Part shown: positions 17,106 to 25,705 of the stretch, in pieces
Position numbering within the stretch: position 1 is the stretch's first letter
Layout: each line of letters begins with the position of its first letter
Assembly: GCA_012839115.1 (NCBI GenBank)
Contig: DUNX01000022.1
Coordinates: 1 to 64,000, forward strand
DNA from: Bacillota bacterium
GTDB taxonomy: Bacteria > Bacillota > UBA4882 > UBA10575
Direction of reading: 5' to 3'
Length of the DNA stretch: 64,000 bases
Notes under the pieces: generated by a model
What the model was told of the DNA's origin: nothing
What the model saw: the letters and a program-made list of their open reading frames with translations, nothing else
Databases searched by the model: none
Position numbers and translations under genes: made by a program

Positions 17106-18389
17106 ATGAGTGCGGCTTATAACCCCTACGCAACAGCGCAGAAACAATTTGACGACGTGGCGGATATGATCCAGTTGGAACCTGCGGTCCGGGAGTTTTT
17201 GCGCCAGCCGATGCGGGAGTACCACTTCACGATTCCGGTGCGGATGGATAACGGTGAGGTCCGGGTCTTTAAAGGCTTCCGGGTTCAACATAATGATGCC
17301 AGGGGGCCGGCGAAAGGCGGTATCCGCTTTCACCCCCATGAAACCATAGATACCGTCCGCGCCCTAGCCATGTGGATGACCTGGAAATGCTCGGTGGTGG
17401 ATATTCCCCTGGGCGGCGCCAAAGGGGGAATTGTTTGCGACCCCCACCATTTGAGCGAACGGGAACAGGAGCGGCTCTGCCGCGGCTGGGTCCGGCAAAT
17501 GGCAAAAAATCTTGGGCCTTTTCTGGATGTCCCGGCGCCTGATGTCATGTCCAACGCCCAGCATATGCTCTGGATTATGGATGAGTATGAGACGATTTCC
17601 GGCGGGAAATACCCCGGCGTTATTACAGGCAAACCGGTGGGGATGGGCGGCTCACTGGGGCGGACTGAAGCCACGGGCTTCGGGGTCATCTACACCCTCC
17701 GGGAGGCCCTGCGGGAACTGGGGATTACCCCCTCCACGACCACCGCGGCGATCCAGGGCTTCGGCAACGTGGGGCAGTATGCGGCCAAGATGTACCAACA
17801 ACTGGGCGGGACAATAACCGCCGTTTCCTGCTGGGATCATAATGACCAGAAGGCTTATACCTTCTATAATAAAAACGGTGTGGATGCAGAGGCCTTAGCA
17901 GGGATCACCAGTGTTTACGGGGATATTGATAAAGAAAAAGCGCAGGATTTAGGTTATGAGATTCTACCGGGAGAAGCCTGGCTGGAACAGGCGGTGGATA
18001 TTTTGATCCCCGCGGCGCTGGAGAACCAGATTACCGGCGCCAATGCCGGGAACATTAGCAAGCAGGTGAAGGTGATCGCCGAAGGCGCCAACGGGCCGAC
18101 CACTCCCGAAGCGGACCAAGTGCTGAAAGAACGGGAGATCTTCGTGATCCCCGACTTTTTGGCCAACGCGGGTGGGGTCACCTGCAGTTACTTCGAACAG
18201 GTCCAGTCGAATATGAATTATTACTGGGAGAAAGAAGAGATCCTGGAAAAACTGGATACGAAAATGACCAACGCCTTTTTGGCCGTGAGCAGCCTGGCCC
18301 GGGAGAAAAACTTGTATATGCGGGATGCCGCCTATGTTATCGCCATCAACCGGGTGGCGGAGGCAGTCAAGAAACGGGGCTGGGTATAG
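17106..18389 (+). CDS. gdhA: Glutamate dehydrogenase
   Basis: 427 residues, standard for hexameric NAD(P)-dependent glutamate dehydrogenases of Bacillota. The glutamate-binding GPAKGGIRFHP segment and the catalytic-lysine region (PLGGAKGGI) are present, followed by PAPDV and the Rossmann motif GFGNVG. It interconverts glutamate with 2-oxoglutarate and ammonium in the cytoplasm. Start ATG follows AGGAGGAAATAG. It is probably monocistronic: a tandem GC repeat and a terminator follow. The cofactor cannot be decided by eye. Confidence 0.95.
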   Translation: MSAAYNPYATAQKQFDDVADMIQLEPAVREFLRQPMREYHFTIPVRMDNGEVRVFKGFRVQHNDARGPAKGGIRFHPHETIDTVRALAMWMTWKCSVVDIPLGGAKGGIVCDPHHLSEREQERLCRGWVRQMAKNLGPFLDVPAPDVMSNAQHMLWIMDEYETISGGKYPGVITGKPVGMGGSLGRTEATGFGVIYTLREALRELGITPSTTTAAIQGFGNVGQYAAKMYQQLGGTITAVSCWDHNDQKAYTFYNKNGVDAEALAGITSVYGDIDKEKAQDLGYEILPGEAWLEQAVDILIPAALENQITGANAGNISKQVKVIAEGANGPTTPEADQVLKEREIFVIPDFLANAGGVTCSYFEQVQSNMNYYWEKEEILEKLDTKMTNAFLAVSSLAREKNLYMRDAAYVIAINRVAEAVKKRGWV

Positions 18390-18390
18390 T

Positions 18391-18436
18391 CGTGCACGTT
18401 GTGCACGTGCGCACGTTGTGCACGTGCGTAAGCGCG
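18391..18436. repeat. Perfect 17-bp tandem duplication in an alternating GC/AC tract
   Basis: The unit GCACGTTGTGCACGTGC occurs at 18394-18410 and again at 18411-18427 without a gap, starting two bases after the gdhA stop codon. The tract continues into GTAAGCGCG, and another GCGCACGAGCGCG lies near 18473. It is the clearest tandem member of the dispersed GC family. Confidence 0.85.
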
Positions 18437-18508
18437 TCAATGCAAACCTTTACAACCGGGCAGGCCATATCCCGCGCACGAGCGCGTTCTTGATCATCTA
18501 ACTAATGG

Positions 18509-18548
18509 AAAAAGCGGGGTCGCACATATGCGTGACCTCGCTTTTTTC
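18509..18548 (+). terminator. Terminator after gdhA
   Basis: AAAGCGGGGTCGC pairs imperfectly with GCGTGACCTCGCTTT around an ATAT loop and is followed by six T. It can act on both strands, since the minus-strand radical SAM gene ends at 18601. Confidence 0.8.
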
Positions 18549-18600
18549 TTGGCGGAGAGGAAGACCGGCCCGCTCCCGGACGAAAAGGTACCAGTTGGCT

Positions 18601-20049
18601 TCAGGGGCTATCAGCCGGCGGCGCCAGCGACGTGCGCGCGACTCTGCGCCCACTTCTTCCTTTGTAGACGTATTCACCGAAAACCGCCGGGTAACGCGGG
18701 GCGAATTCTCTCTCCCAGACCGGCCCGGAGATTTTTGCCCAGGCTTTGGCGGTTTCCTGCACTACCGGGGCCAGGCTGGTGAGAATGGTCTCCGCCCCCG
18801 GGTGGGTGGGACGGAGTTGATATTTATGGTATAATTCCCGGAGAATTTCGGGACGATCAATGACCATGCAGGGGCGCAAGAGGTTTTCGCCGTAAGGCGC
18901 CCGTTCTCTGATCTCCTGGAAAAAGGGGGATTTTAAGATCTCAACCAGGGGTTTTTCTTTTATATTATCCAGGGCGAAATGGACAAAGACGCAAGGTTCC
19001 ACGTAGCCGTGGGCGTTAATATGAAAATAATTGGCCCCCCCGGCCAGACAGCCGTTGACATACGGGCCGTCATTCCAGAAATCGGCCACCAGGATCTCTT
19101 TTTCCCGCCGGATGCGCTCCACAAGGCGGAGCCGTTCCAACCGTTCCTCCGGAGTGACCATCTGCGACAGGTCCGGGGCAAGACCAATGGGGATATACTG
19201 GAAAATCCAGCTAAAAGTCGCTTTGTTTTCAACCAGCATCTCCCAGAATTCATCGCTCATCAGGATCTTATGATTACGTCTGGTATGGGTGACCGACACG
19301 CCGTAGACCGCCCGGGCCTTCCGCAGGTTGGTAAAGGCGGTCAAGAGACGCCGGAAGGTCCCTTCACCCCGGCGAAAATCGGTCTCATTCTCTTTTCCCT
19401 CTATACTGATGGCCGGGGCGATATGGCCTAGCCGGGCGATTTTTTCAGCGGTCTCTTCGTCAATTAACGTCCCGTTGGTATAGATCAGGAAGTAACAGTC
19501 ATGGTGTTTGGCCAGAATGTCCCAGAGCGGCCGGTAGAAGAAGGGTTCACCACCGGAAATAACATAGAAATAAAGGCCCAGGTTTTTCCCTTCGCTGATG
19601 ATCCTATCAAAGAGCTCCGGTTCCATTTGCTGTTCGTCCTCGTATTCCCCGGCATAACAACCGGCGCATTTAAGGTTACAGGCATAGGTAGGGCTGATGA
19701 CCATAAAAGCCGGCATATGCATTTTTAGCCGCCGGGCGGTTTGCGCCCGTTTCCAGTCGCCGGCCAGTATGTCATTGATCACAAGATTGTTGAGGAGTTT
19801 TTCCCTGGCATGGGGGTGGCTTTCACGAATCAGCCGGCGTATCAGACGAACAGAAGGATGATCGTTTTTGATCAGCCCGGCAATCTCCTCCAGGGTCCGG
19901 CGTTGATCCGCCCGGGGGGCGATGAGCTTGAGCCCCCGGATAATCCGGAGAAATTTCGCCTCCTGATCGTCGGCGAGCATACCGAAGAAATAATTGATAA
20001 AGAACCTGATAACAGAGGTCTTTACCGGGTAAAGCCCGGACAATTCCAC
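18601..20049 (-). CDS. Radical SAM protein with SPASM-like C-terminal region
   Basis: About 482 residues. An N-terminal helical region of some 110 residues precedes the radical SAM core with CNLKCAGC, the CxxxCxxC ligand set for the [4Fe-4S] cluster, then GGEPF. Additional cysteines (GCLAGG, EPCVFVHF) after the core resemble a SPASM or twitch auxiliary cluster. Such enzymes often modify peptides or proteins; no precursor peptide is recognisable next to it. Start: GTG at 20049 with GGAGGGGAGG just upstream; the frame continues to a TTG at 20073 without a ribosome site. The substrate is unknown. Confidence 0.85.
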   Translation of the reverse strand: MELSGLYPVKTSVIRFFINYFFGMLADDQEAKFLRIIRGLKLIAPRADQRRTLEEIAGLIKNDHPSVRLIRRLIRESHPHAREKLLNNLVINDILAGDWKRAQTARRLKMHMPAFMVISPTYACNLKCAGCYAGEYEDEQQMEPELFDRIISEGKNLGLYFYVISGGEPFFYRPLWDILAKHHDCYFLIYTNGTLIDEETAEKIARLGHIAPAISIEGKENETDFRRGEGTFRRLLTAFTNLRKARAVYGVSVTHTRRNHKILMSDEFWEMLVENKATFSWIFQYIPIGLAPDLSQMVTPEERLERLRLVERIRREKEILVADFWNDGPYVNGCLAGGANYFHINAHGYVEPCVFVHFALDNIKEKPLVEILKSPFFQEIRERAPYGENLLRPCMVIDRPEILRELYHKYQLRPTHPGAETILTSLAPVVQETAKAWAKISGPVWEREFAPRYPAVFGEYVYKGRSGRRVARTSLAPPADSP

Positions 20050-20142
20050 CGCCTCCCCTCCGTATTTTCCCAATATTAATATATATTTCCCGTAAAGGAG
20101 AATAACCCTTTATTTTTCCATAAAAAGACTGGCCGGTGTTTT

Positions 20143-21312
20143 TTAGCGGCCTTTAGCATGGGAAAGAATTTCGGCGAGGGTTTTTTCTTTCAAAACGTCC
20201 AGGGCTTGGAAGTCCATATACGGCCGGTAACAGTCTTCCAATTCGTCATGGACGGTTTTCGCCTGCCGGAGCCAGGCCACGGCCTTTTCCATGAGGCCGG
20301 TAAGGACCGCCCGGACTTCGCCGGCGTTCCCGGCAAGTTCGTGCTGTAAGCGCACGCGCGGCCAGCTCGCGCCCGGCCCGCACGAAGAGTCCACAGCGAC
20401 CGGGGTTTCCAGGTTGAGGATCCGGGTAGGCCGGGAGGCCGGGTATTGGTGGGGTGGGGTGGAACTGATCACTCCGGCCCCGATTTCGGGGAACCAAAGG
20501 TGGTCAATTTTTTCTGGGCATAGAGCGCAGTAAAAGACTTCGGTGGCAAGCCTTTTTTCCCCCGCCATCCGGAGCAGGCCGCTAATAATGGGCTCCTGCC
20601 CGTATCCGGGAGGGCCTTCCAGCAGATAGAGAACCTCGGCATCTTGAAAGATGCTTTCCAGGTGGTGAACTGGTCCCTCCGGTGTAATGGCACTGGCAAA
20701 AAGCCGCCGGAAACGGTAACCACCTTTTTCTGAAGAATTACCGCCGCGCCGGTATTTTTCAGCGCGCCGGCTGATTTCATTTTCGATCTCTTTTACCGCC
20801 GCCCGCCACCGGGCTTCCCCGGTCAAGCGCTGGTTGGTCCGGGACCATTCCCGGTAGATTGTGGCCGCGGCGCCAAGATAGGCGTAGGCTTTGGAAAAAC
20901 AAACCCTACCGGTCTGCGTCAACTCCAAAATCGCCTTTTTTTCCTTTTTAAGCGCCTTTGTATCCCAATAGGCCCCGAAATTCAGGATCTCATCCACCGC
21001 CCCCGGATATTTGGGGTCAACAGTATGCGGGGCAGTCCCGTCAATCATGGCAATCCCCAGGGAGGGACAGACCATACCGTCCAGGGAATTATTATCCGAA
21101 GAGCAGTGGATTAACTCCACAGGCAAACCCAGCCGGCGGATTTCTTCCCCGGCCTCTTTGATAAAGGTTGATTTGCCGGTACCCGGTCCCCCCTTAAGGA
21201 TATAAAGGTGTTTGGATTCTTCCGTAACCACCTCTCCGTAAAAAGAGAAAAATCCGTTGCCTGTATTGCCCCCTAAAAAGAAATCTCTCGTTTTCCCCTG
21301 GGATTTTGGCAT
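20143..21312 (-). CDS. PRK06851-type P-loop NTPase
   Basis: 389 residues. A Walker A motif GGPGTGKST occurs near residues 41-49 and is followed by an aspartate-containing hydrophobic strand. The second half has a P-loop-like GPPGYGQEP in which the Lys-Ser/Thr pair is replaced, so the protein looks like a tandem NTPase with a dead second site. Relatives are common in spore-forming Clostridia; their function is not established. It sits between the radical SAM gene and the cotJ operon. Start ATG has GGGAGGAG six bases upstream. Confidence 0.75.
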   Translation of the reverse strand: MPKSQGKTRDFFLGGNTGNGFFSFYGEVVTEESKHLYILKGGPGTGKSTFIKEAGEEIRRLGLPVELIHCSSDNNSLDGMVCPSLGIAMIDGTAPHTVDPKYPGAVDEILNFGAYWDTKALKKEKKAILELTQTGRVCFSKAYAYLGAAATIYREWSRTNQRLTGEARWRAAVKEIENEISRRAEKYRRGGNSSEKGGYRFRRLFASAITPEGPVHHLESIFQDAEVLYLLEGPPGYGQEPIISGLLRMAGEKRLATEVFYCALCPEKIDHLWFPEIGAGVISSTPPHQYPASRPTRILNLETPVAVDSSCGPGASWPRVRLQHELAGNAGEVRAVLTGLMEKAVAWLRQAKTVHDELEDCYRPYMDFQALDVLKEKTLAEILSHAKGR

Positions 21313-21406
21313 CTTGTCTCCTCCCGTGCTCTATCCTTACGTTCTTCAGGGCCCGGTATATAATTTATGCGGTTTTTTTTCGTGCGTGCCGGTGGAGTAA
21401 GGCCGC

Positions 21407-21601
21407 TTACGGCAGTTCTTCTTCGACGATGGAGGCCCAAAAGGGATCCTTTCCCCGGAAGCTATAATCAGTCAAAAAGGTCTTAGCATAGACTTCAAAG
21501 GCTTCTTTGGGGTCGGCCCGCCGTTCCACCTCGACCAGGAGCTCAAAATGGAGGTCAAGTTGTAACTGAAGGTGACGGGTTTTTCGACAGGAACGGGACA
21601 T
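21407..21601 (-). CDS. Small uncharacterised protein, 64 residues
   Basis: I do not recognise this family. The chosen ATG at 21601 is preceded by GGGAGGGAG, a strong ribosome site. The protein is basic at the start (SRSCRKTRH), then amphipathic (LQLQLDLHFELLVEVERRADPKEAFEVYAKTFL) and ends acidic. It has no membrane segment. Position between the NTPase gene and the divergent cotJ operon suggests, without proof, a spore-related role. Confidence 0.6.
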   Translation of the reverse strand: MSRSCRKTRHLQLQLDLHFELLVEVERRADPKEAFEVYAKTFLTDYSFRGKDPFWASIVEEELP

Positions 21602-21874
21602 TTTTCTCCCTCCCCCCGCTTGGAAATATGCTCTAATCATTATTTCGCTTCGACATCTTTTATGATATTCCTTTCCATTAATTTACAATAATTTACCGTA
21701 ATTTACTGAATCGTAACGGCGGCATTTTCAACGACCGGAAATTTTCTTCATAACCCGGTGGGACAGAGGCATTTTTCCCTCCGGGGTTGCGCCTTTTGGC
21801 ATATGGAAGAATAGAATAAAGTACTTCCGTCTATAAGGCCAAAGGAAGCAAAATGCAGTGGTGTGGAGGTTAAG

Positions 21875-22024
21875 ATGATGTATGAGATGAATTCCGGCCT
21901 GCAACTAGCCAGGGCCTACATTCCCTCCCAGGTATTCACCCAGCGTTTCGGCGCCATGGAGGGTTTGAGTAAAGGGACGATTTTTCCCGAATTATATATG
22001 CCTTACCGCCCCAGAAGGTATTAA
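21875..22024 (+). CDS. cotJA: Spore coat-associated protein CotJA
   Basis: A 49-codon gene (ATG ATG start, TAA stop). The protein contains LARAYIPSQ, QRFGAMEGLSKGTIFPELY and a final PYRP, which is the CotJA pattern. A GTGGAGGTT ribosome site lies just upstream. It is followed after 41 bases by cotJB, and the three genes form the classical cotJ operon made in the mother cell and assembled into the spore coat. The second ATG at 21878 is equally possible. Confidence 0.9.
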   Translation: MMYEMNSGLQLARAYIPSQVFTQRFGAMEGLSKGTIFPELYMPYRPRRY

Positions 22025-22065
22025 TGGCGCCGGGATCGCGCGCTAAGAGAAGGAGGAGGATATAA

Positions 22066-22317
22066 ATGAACCGTGAACAAGTGGCGGCCCTCAAGGAATT
22101 GATGGCCCAGGAGTTTACTGCCCTTGAATTCCATTTGTATCTGGATACCCATCCCACCGACCAGAGGGCGTTGATGGAATATAATGAAGCCTGCCGGCAA
22201 CTAATGGTTCTAAAACAGCGTTACCAGCAGTGTTTTGGCCCGTTGACCTTCTGTGAAAGCAGCGGTTATCCCTGGCAATGGATTGAAGAACCCTGGCCAT
22301 GGCAGATATCTTATTAA
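22066..22317 (+). CDS. cotJB: Spore coat protein CotJB
   Basis: 83 residues, typical CotJB length, with the conserved run LKELMAQEFTALEFHLYLDT followed by YNEACRQL and a C-terminal aromatic WPWQISY. It is a coat component that acts with CotJA and CotJC. AGGAGGAGG seven bases before ATG gives a strong start. It is separated from cotJC by 18 bases. Confidence 0.93.
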   Translation: MNREQVAALKELMAQEFTALEFHLYLDTHPTDQRALMEYNEACRQLMVLKQRYQQCFGPLTFCESSGYPWQWIEEPWPWQISY

Positions 22318-22335
22318 GGAAAGGAGAAAAGGGTA

Positions 22336-22908
22336 ATGTGGTTTTATGAAAAAAAGCTTCAATACCCAGCCAAGGTAGGCCGGGCAAATTTACGGATGGC
22401 CAAGTACCTGATTACCCAGTATGGCGGGCCGGATGGGGAATTGGCCGCTTCTTTGCGTTATCTCACCCAGCGGTATACCATGCCAACCGGCCAGGCCAAA
22501 GCCATCTTAACAGATATCGGCACCGAAGAACTGGCCCACCTTGAGATCATTGCTACCTTGGTTTATAAACTGATGGACCGGTCGACCGTAGGGGAGATTG
22601 AAGCCGCCGGCTTGGGCGCATATTACGCCGACCATGACAAAGCCCTTTATTATGTGAATGGCGAGAGTGTTCCCTGGACCGCCGCGTATATCCAGTCCAA
22701 GGGAGACCCGGTGGCGGATCTCCATGAAGATATGGCTGCCGAGGAAAAAGCAAGGGCTACCTATGAATGGTTAATTAACCTCTCCGACGACCCGGATCTC
22801 AACGATACCTTGAAATTCCTCAGGCAAAGGGAGATCGTACATTTCCAGAGGTTTGGCGAAACCCTGCAGCTTGTCCAGGAGCATCTGGACAGCAAGCGGG
22901 TTTACTAG
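22336..22908 (+). CDS. cotJC: Spore coat manganese catalase CotJC
   Basis: 190 residues of the manganese-catalase four-helix bundle. Likely metal ligands are in TDIGTEELAHLE, in AAEEKARATYE and in REIVHFQRFGE. In spores CotJC is a coat-associated enzyme thought to detoxify hydrogen peroxide. It is the last gene of the cotJ operon and has a terminator 78 bases downstream. Ribosome site AAGGAGAAAAGG precedes ATG. Confidence 0.93.
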   Translation: MWFYEKKLQYPAKVGRANLRMAKYLITQYGGPDGELAASLRYLTQRYTMPTGQAKAILTDIGTEELAHLEIIATLVYKLMDRSTVGEIEAAGLGAYYADHDKALYYVNGESVPWTAAYIQSKGDPVADLHEDMAAEEKARATYEWLINLSDDPDLNDTLKFLRQREIVHFQRFGETLQLVQEHLDSKRVY

Positions 22909-22985
22909 GATACCAATAATACTGGGGATAAGGAATGTAACCGGGCAAACCGTTGAACCGTTACGATTTATCTCTAGCGGTTGAG

Positions 22986-23014
22986 CCGTTAACAGTTTAC
23001 CGTTAACGGTTTTT
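22986..23014 (+). terminator. Terminator after the cotJ operon
   Basis: CCGTTAAC at 22986-22993 and GTTAACGG at 23002-23009 are perfect 8-base arms around an 8-base loop, followed by five T. Confidence 0.75.
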
Positions 23015-23048
23015 CCGTTTACATGACAACCGGTCACATTTATGATTT

Positions 23049-23429
23049 TTATAAGATATTTTCCAGGCTCAACCTTTGCTTATCCGGGATCTGGTTGATG
23101 ATCTGCTTCATCTGCACGATTTCGGTCAGGGCAAAAATATAGACCTGGTTCTCCAGGTATGATTTAGCCCGGGCTAGGCTCAGTTCAAACTCATCCAACT
23201 CCCGGTGGTCAATGAGCAAGACCCAGACCTTTCTGGTGGCGGTCCATAACCGGTTGAGCTTTTTTACCTGTTCTTCCAGGGCGGCAAAATCGTTCTTTAA
23301 GACCTCCATTTCCAACCCGTCCAGTGTTTGCAGCAGAGCTTCGGATTGCCGGCTAATGACTATTTCCATATAGACGCCCAAACCCAGCAGAAAAAGGAAG
23401 AAAATTATTATCCCGATAAAGACCCGCAT
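23049..23429 (-). CDS. DUF4363 family membrane-anchored protein
   Basis: 126 residues: an N-terminal membrane segment (VFIGIIIFFLFLLGLGVYM) followed by a long helical domain with LEEQVKKLNRLWTATRKVW and FELSLARAKSYLE. This is the DUF4363 pattern. It is co-transcribed with the DUF421 gene two bases upstream, a frequent pairing in spore-formers. AAAGGAG precedes the ATG. Function is unknown. Confidence 0.8.
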   Translation of the reverse strand: MRVFIGIIIFFLFLLGLGVYMEIVISRQSEALLQTLDGLEMEVLKNDFAALEEQVKKLNRLWTATRKVWVLLIDHRELDEFELSLARAKSYLENQVYIFALTEIVQMKQIINQIPDKQRLSLENIL

Positions 23430-23431
23430 TC

Positions 23432-24148
23432 TTAACTCCTTTCAGTGCGCCCTGTACGCCCGCTGTTTTCGCCCGGCTCCGGATTTACCTGGTACAGCAG
23501 GCGCCCTTTACTATCCAGACTGGCAATGATCACCCGAGAAAGGTCCGTGATCCCGAACTTTGCCAACTCACCGGCGAGCCATTCTTTGGAGAGGCCGGTT
23601 TTTCCCAAGTTGCTCTCCTGGATCTCCCCGTCCATGATGAGCGGGAGAGAGAGGCCTTCATAACCGGGGTCGAGTTTCATGTCCGCCGGGGTCAGCGGCC
23701 GCCGGTTTGCTTTCGGCAGGACAGAAAGGGAACCGTTGGTTTCCAGAAGCGCAAATTCCACCTCCTGCAGGTCGAAAAAGCCCTTCGTCCGGAGTTGTTC
23801 CTGGAGATCATCAAGGTTATAAAGGTTTTTGCGGAAGTTTTCCCAGTCAATCTTCCCGTTTTCCACCATGATGGTGGGTTTACCGCAAATAAGCGACCGC
23901 AGTTTTTTGCTTTTCAACGCCAGATAAGAGATGGTCGTCTGGGCAATCAGCAGGGTTAAGACGGGTATTATCCCGTTGATCAGGGCCAATCCCCTGTCCT
24001 GCATGGGTATGGCTACCAGATCGGCAATGAGGATTGTTACAACCAGCTCAAAGGGTTGTAACTGTCCGATTTGGCGTTTTCCCATCAGGCGCATGACCAC
24101 GAGGACCAGGAGATAAAGGGTGATTGTGCGGACAAAAAGGATGAGCAT
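23432..24148 (-). CDS. DUF421 (YetF-like) membrane protein
   Basis: 238 residues. Three N-terminal membrane segments include the conserved LVVMRLMGKRQIGQLQPFELV motif region, and a soluble alpha/beta domain follows (GKPTIMVENGKIDWENFRKN, then EVEFALLETNGSLSV). This is typical of the YetF/YdfS family, membrane proteins of spore-forming Bacillota implicated in spore envelope properties. It leads a two-gene operon with DUF4363. Start ATG has AAAGGACGGG upstream. Confidence 0.88.
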   Translation of the reverse strand: MLILFVRTITLYLLVLVVMRLMGKRQIGQLQPFELVVTILIADLVAIPMQDRGLALINGIIPVLTLLIAQTTISYLALKSKKLRSLICGKPTIMVENGKIDWENFRKNLYNLDDLQEQLRTKGFFDLQEVEFALLETNGSLSVLPKANRRPLTPADMKLDPGYEGLSLPLIMDGEIQESNLGKTGLSKEWLAGELAKFGITDLSRVIIASLDSKGRLLYQVNPEPGENSGRTGRTERS

Positions 24149-24314
24149 TTTTCCCGTCCTTTACTGGGAAGTTATTTTAATTATTCACCAAAGGAAGGGG
24201 AGATATACCGGGGAAAATGTTCAAGTGTTGTACTTCTCTCTTTGGTTCTTCTCGTATATTGCCGGTAATCGCAAATTATCTTGACATGGGACGGAACAGA
24301 GGGAGAATTTACCC

Positions 24315-24343
24315 TTGTGTATCCGGGGAAATTGTGGTATTAT
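24315..24343 (+). promoter_or_regulatory. Likely rnpB promoter
   Basis: TTGTGT (24315-24320) and TATTAT (24338-24343) are 17 bases apart, placing a start near 24350, about 20 bases before the first conserved RNase P helix. A TTGACA further up at 24281 has no matching -10. Confidence 0.6.
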
Positions 24344-24349
24344 ATAGTT

Positions 24350-24758
24350 CCTGCGGAATGATTCCTGCGGACCAACTGCACCGGGCAACCGCAGACGCAG
24401 GCGCCGAAAGGCGGCGTCTGAGGAAAGTCCGAACTCCACAGGGCAGGGCGCTGGATAACGTCCAGTGGGGGTGACCCCAAGGAAAGTGCCGCAGAAAAGA
24501 AAACGCCGAATGCGGTCCTCTAGGACCGTTCATGGCAAAGCTGAAACGGTGCGGTAAGAGCGCACCGGCGGCTGAGCAATCAGCCGGCCTGGTAAACCCC
24601 GCCTGGAGCAAGACCGAATAGGAGGGGAGAAAGTGGCCCGCTTTTCCCTCGGGTTAGGTCGCACGAGGCGGTAGGCGACTACCGTCCCAGATAAATGGTT
24701 GCCGCCGGTCGCATGCGTGACCGGAACAGAATTCGGCTTACAGGCGCAGTTGGTAAAA
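24350..24758 (+). ncRNA. rnpB: RNase P RNA (type A)
   Basis: Catalytic RNA of RNase P, which trims the 5' ends of tRNA precursors. Universal segments are present in order: GAGGAAAGTCC near 24420, ACAGGGCAGGG, GGAAAGTGCC, the GGTGCGGTAAGAGCGCACC block near 24547 and GGTAAACCCCGCCTGGAGCAA near 24591. Near the 3' end come CAGATAAATGG and ACAGAATTCGGCTTA. The end helix P1 is formed by CCAACTGC near 24372 and GCAGTTGG near 24746. A terminator follows directly. Exact 5' end is an estimate. Confidence 0.95.
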
Positions 24759-24785
24759 GCCCGTTTGACACGGGCTTTTTCTTTT
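24755..24785 (+). terminator. rnpB terminator
   Basis: AAAAGCCCG and CGGGCTTTT flank a TTTGACA loop and are followed by a T-rich run. It abuts the P1 helix of RNase P RNA. Confidence 0.9.
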
Positions 24786-24812
24786 ACGGCGCTCGTGGGT
24801 TCCGCCGGGATT

Positions 24813-25520
24813 TTATCCGGGAGCGCCCGGCCCGCCCTTAAGAAAAGTTGGGAGCTTCTCCGCCAACTGGCGCAAGTCGGGGAGGAAGAAATCAGGCCTG
24901 GTTTTGCGGGGGGCCTTTCCGACTAAAAGCGTTTTCATGCCCACCCTGGCGGCGCCGGCAATATCCCGGTCTTCTTTATCCCCGATAAAGAGGGCTTCTC
25001 CGGGATTTACCCCCATCTCCCGGCAGGCGGCGAGAAAAAGTGCGGGTTGCGGTTTGCCGGTTCCGACTTCACAGGAGATGACAACCGCCCGGAATTGCTC
25101 TTTTATCCCCAGTTTTTCCAGGGCGCGTTCTACATAATCGCGGCCGTAGAAACCGTCGGTAACCAGGGCCATGGGGAGGCCTGCCGCCGCCACGGCGGCC
25201 ACGGCTTCGGCAGCCCCGGGCAGGGGGGTGGTATATTTCAATGCCTCTTCACAAACGGTTTTGGCCACAAGAAGGGGATCAATATCTTGGCCAGGGAAAA
25301 CCCGGGGAACAAGATCCTTCAGTTCGGGTTCGCGTGCTCCCGGGGCTTCCCGTACTTCTTGGTAAGCGCGCATAACCAAGTACATTTTGTACAGGCCGGT
25401 AAAGAGGGAGCCGCAAAAAGGCTTCAGGGCACGGGCCAACCGCAGGCCGCCGAGGAGTTTTCCCCCGGCGTCGGTCCGGCAGAGGGTGCCGCCTAAATCC
25501 CAGAAAATGGCTTTGATCAT
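24813..25520 (-). CDS. HAD superfamily hydrolase
   Basis: About 235 residues, subfamily IA-like. Motif I is WDLGGTL, where the second Asp of the usual DxD is Gly; this variant is common among HAD relatives, so it may still be a phosphatase with altered chemistry. Motif II is LVTDG, the motif III lysine is in GTGKPQPALF and motif IV is FIGDKEDRDI. Substrate unknown. Start ATG at 25520 follows AAAGGAAGTGG; an in-frame ATG at 25580 would add 20 unconserved residues. It is convergent with rnpB. Confidence 0.82.
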   Translation of the reverse strand: MIKAIFWDLGGTLCRTDAGGKLLGGLRLARALKPFCGSLFTGLYKMYLVMRAYQEVREAPGAREPELKDLVPRVFPGQDIDPLLVAKTVCEEALKYTTPLPGAAEAVAAVAAAGLPMALVTDGFYGRDYVERALEKLGIKEQFRAVVISCEVGTGKPQPALFLAACREMGVNPGEALFIGDKEDRDIAGAARVGMKTLLVGKAPRKTRPDFFLPDLRQLAEKLPTFLKGGPGAPG

Positions 25521-25705
25521 ACAACCACTTCCTTTTTTCTCCCTGGTACTGGCAGGGCAGGTTTTCTGAGGCATAAGCAATAAGGTTCGCGCGCGTTACA
25601 GAAAAGGTCAATTTGCAGTGGTTTTATTCTACAAAAAAAATCCTTCTTTTGCAAGTTTTTCTTCCTAGAGACAATGGGCCATCTGAACAGGCCGAACAGG
25701 CCGGT
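25521..25705. other. Intergenic region between divergent HAD and trmH genes
   Basis: It contains a short GCGCGCG tract near 25590 and GGCCGAACAGGCCGG near 25690. No gene is seen. The 26-bp tandem repeat begins at its right end. Confidence 0.4.

Noticed and set aside
24813-25520. HAD protein as a catalytically dead enzyme because motif I is DLGGT
   Set aside because: The DLGGTL variant is frequent among HAD relatives, so loss of activity cannot be concluded.
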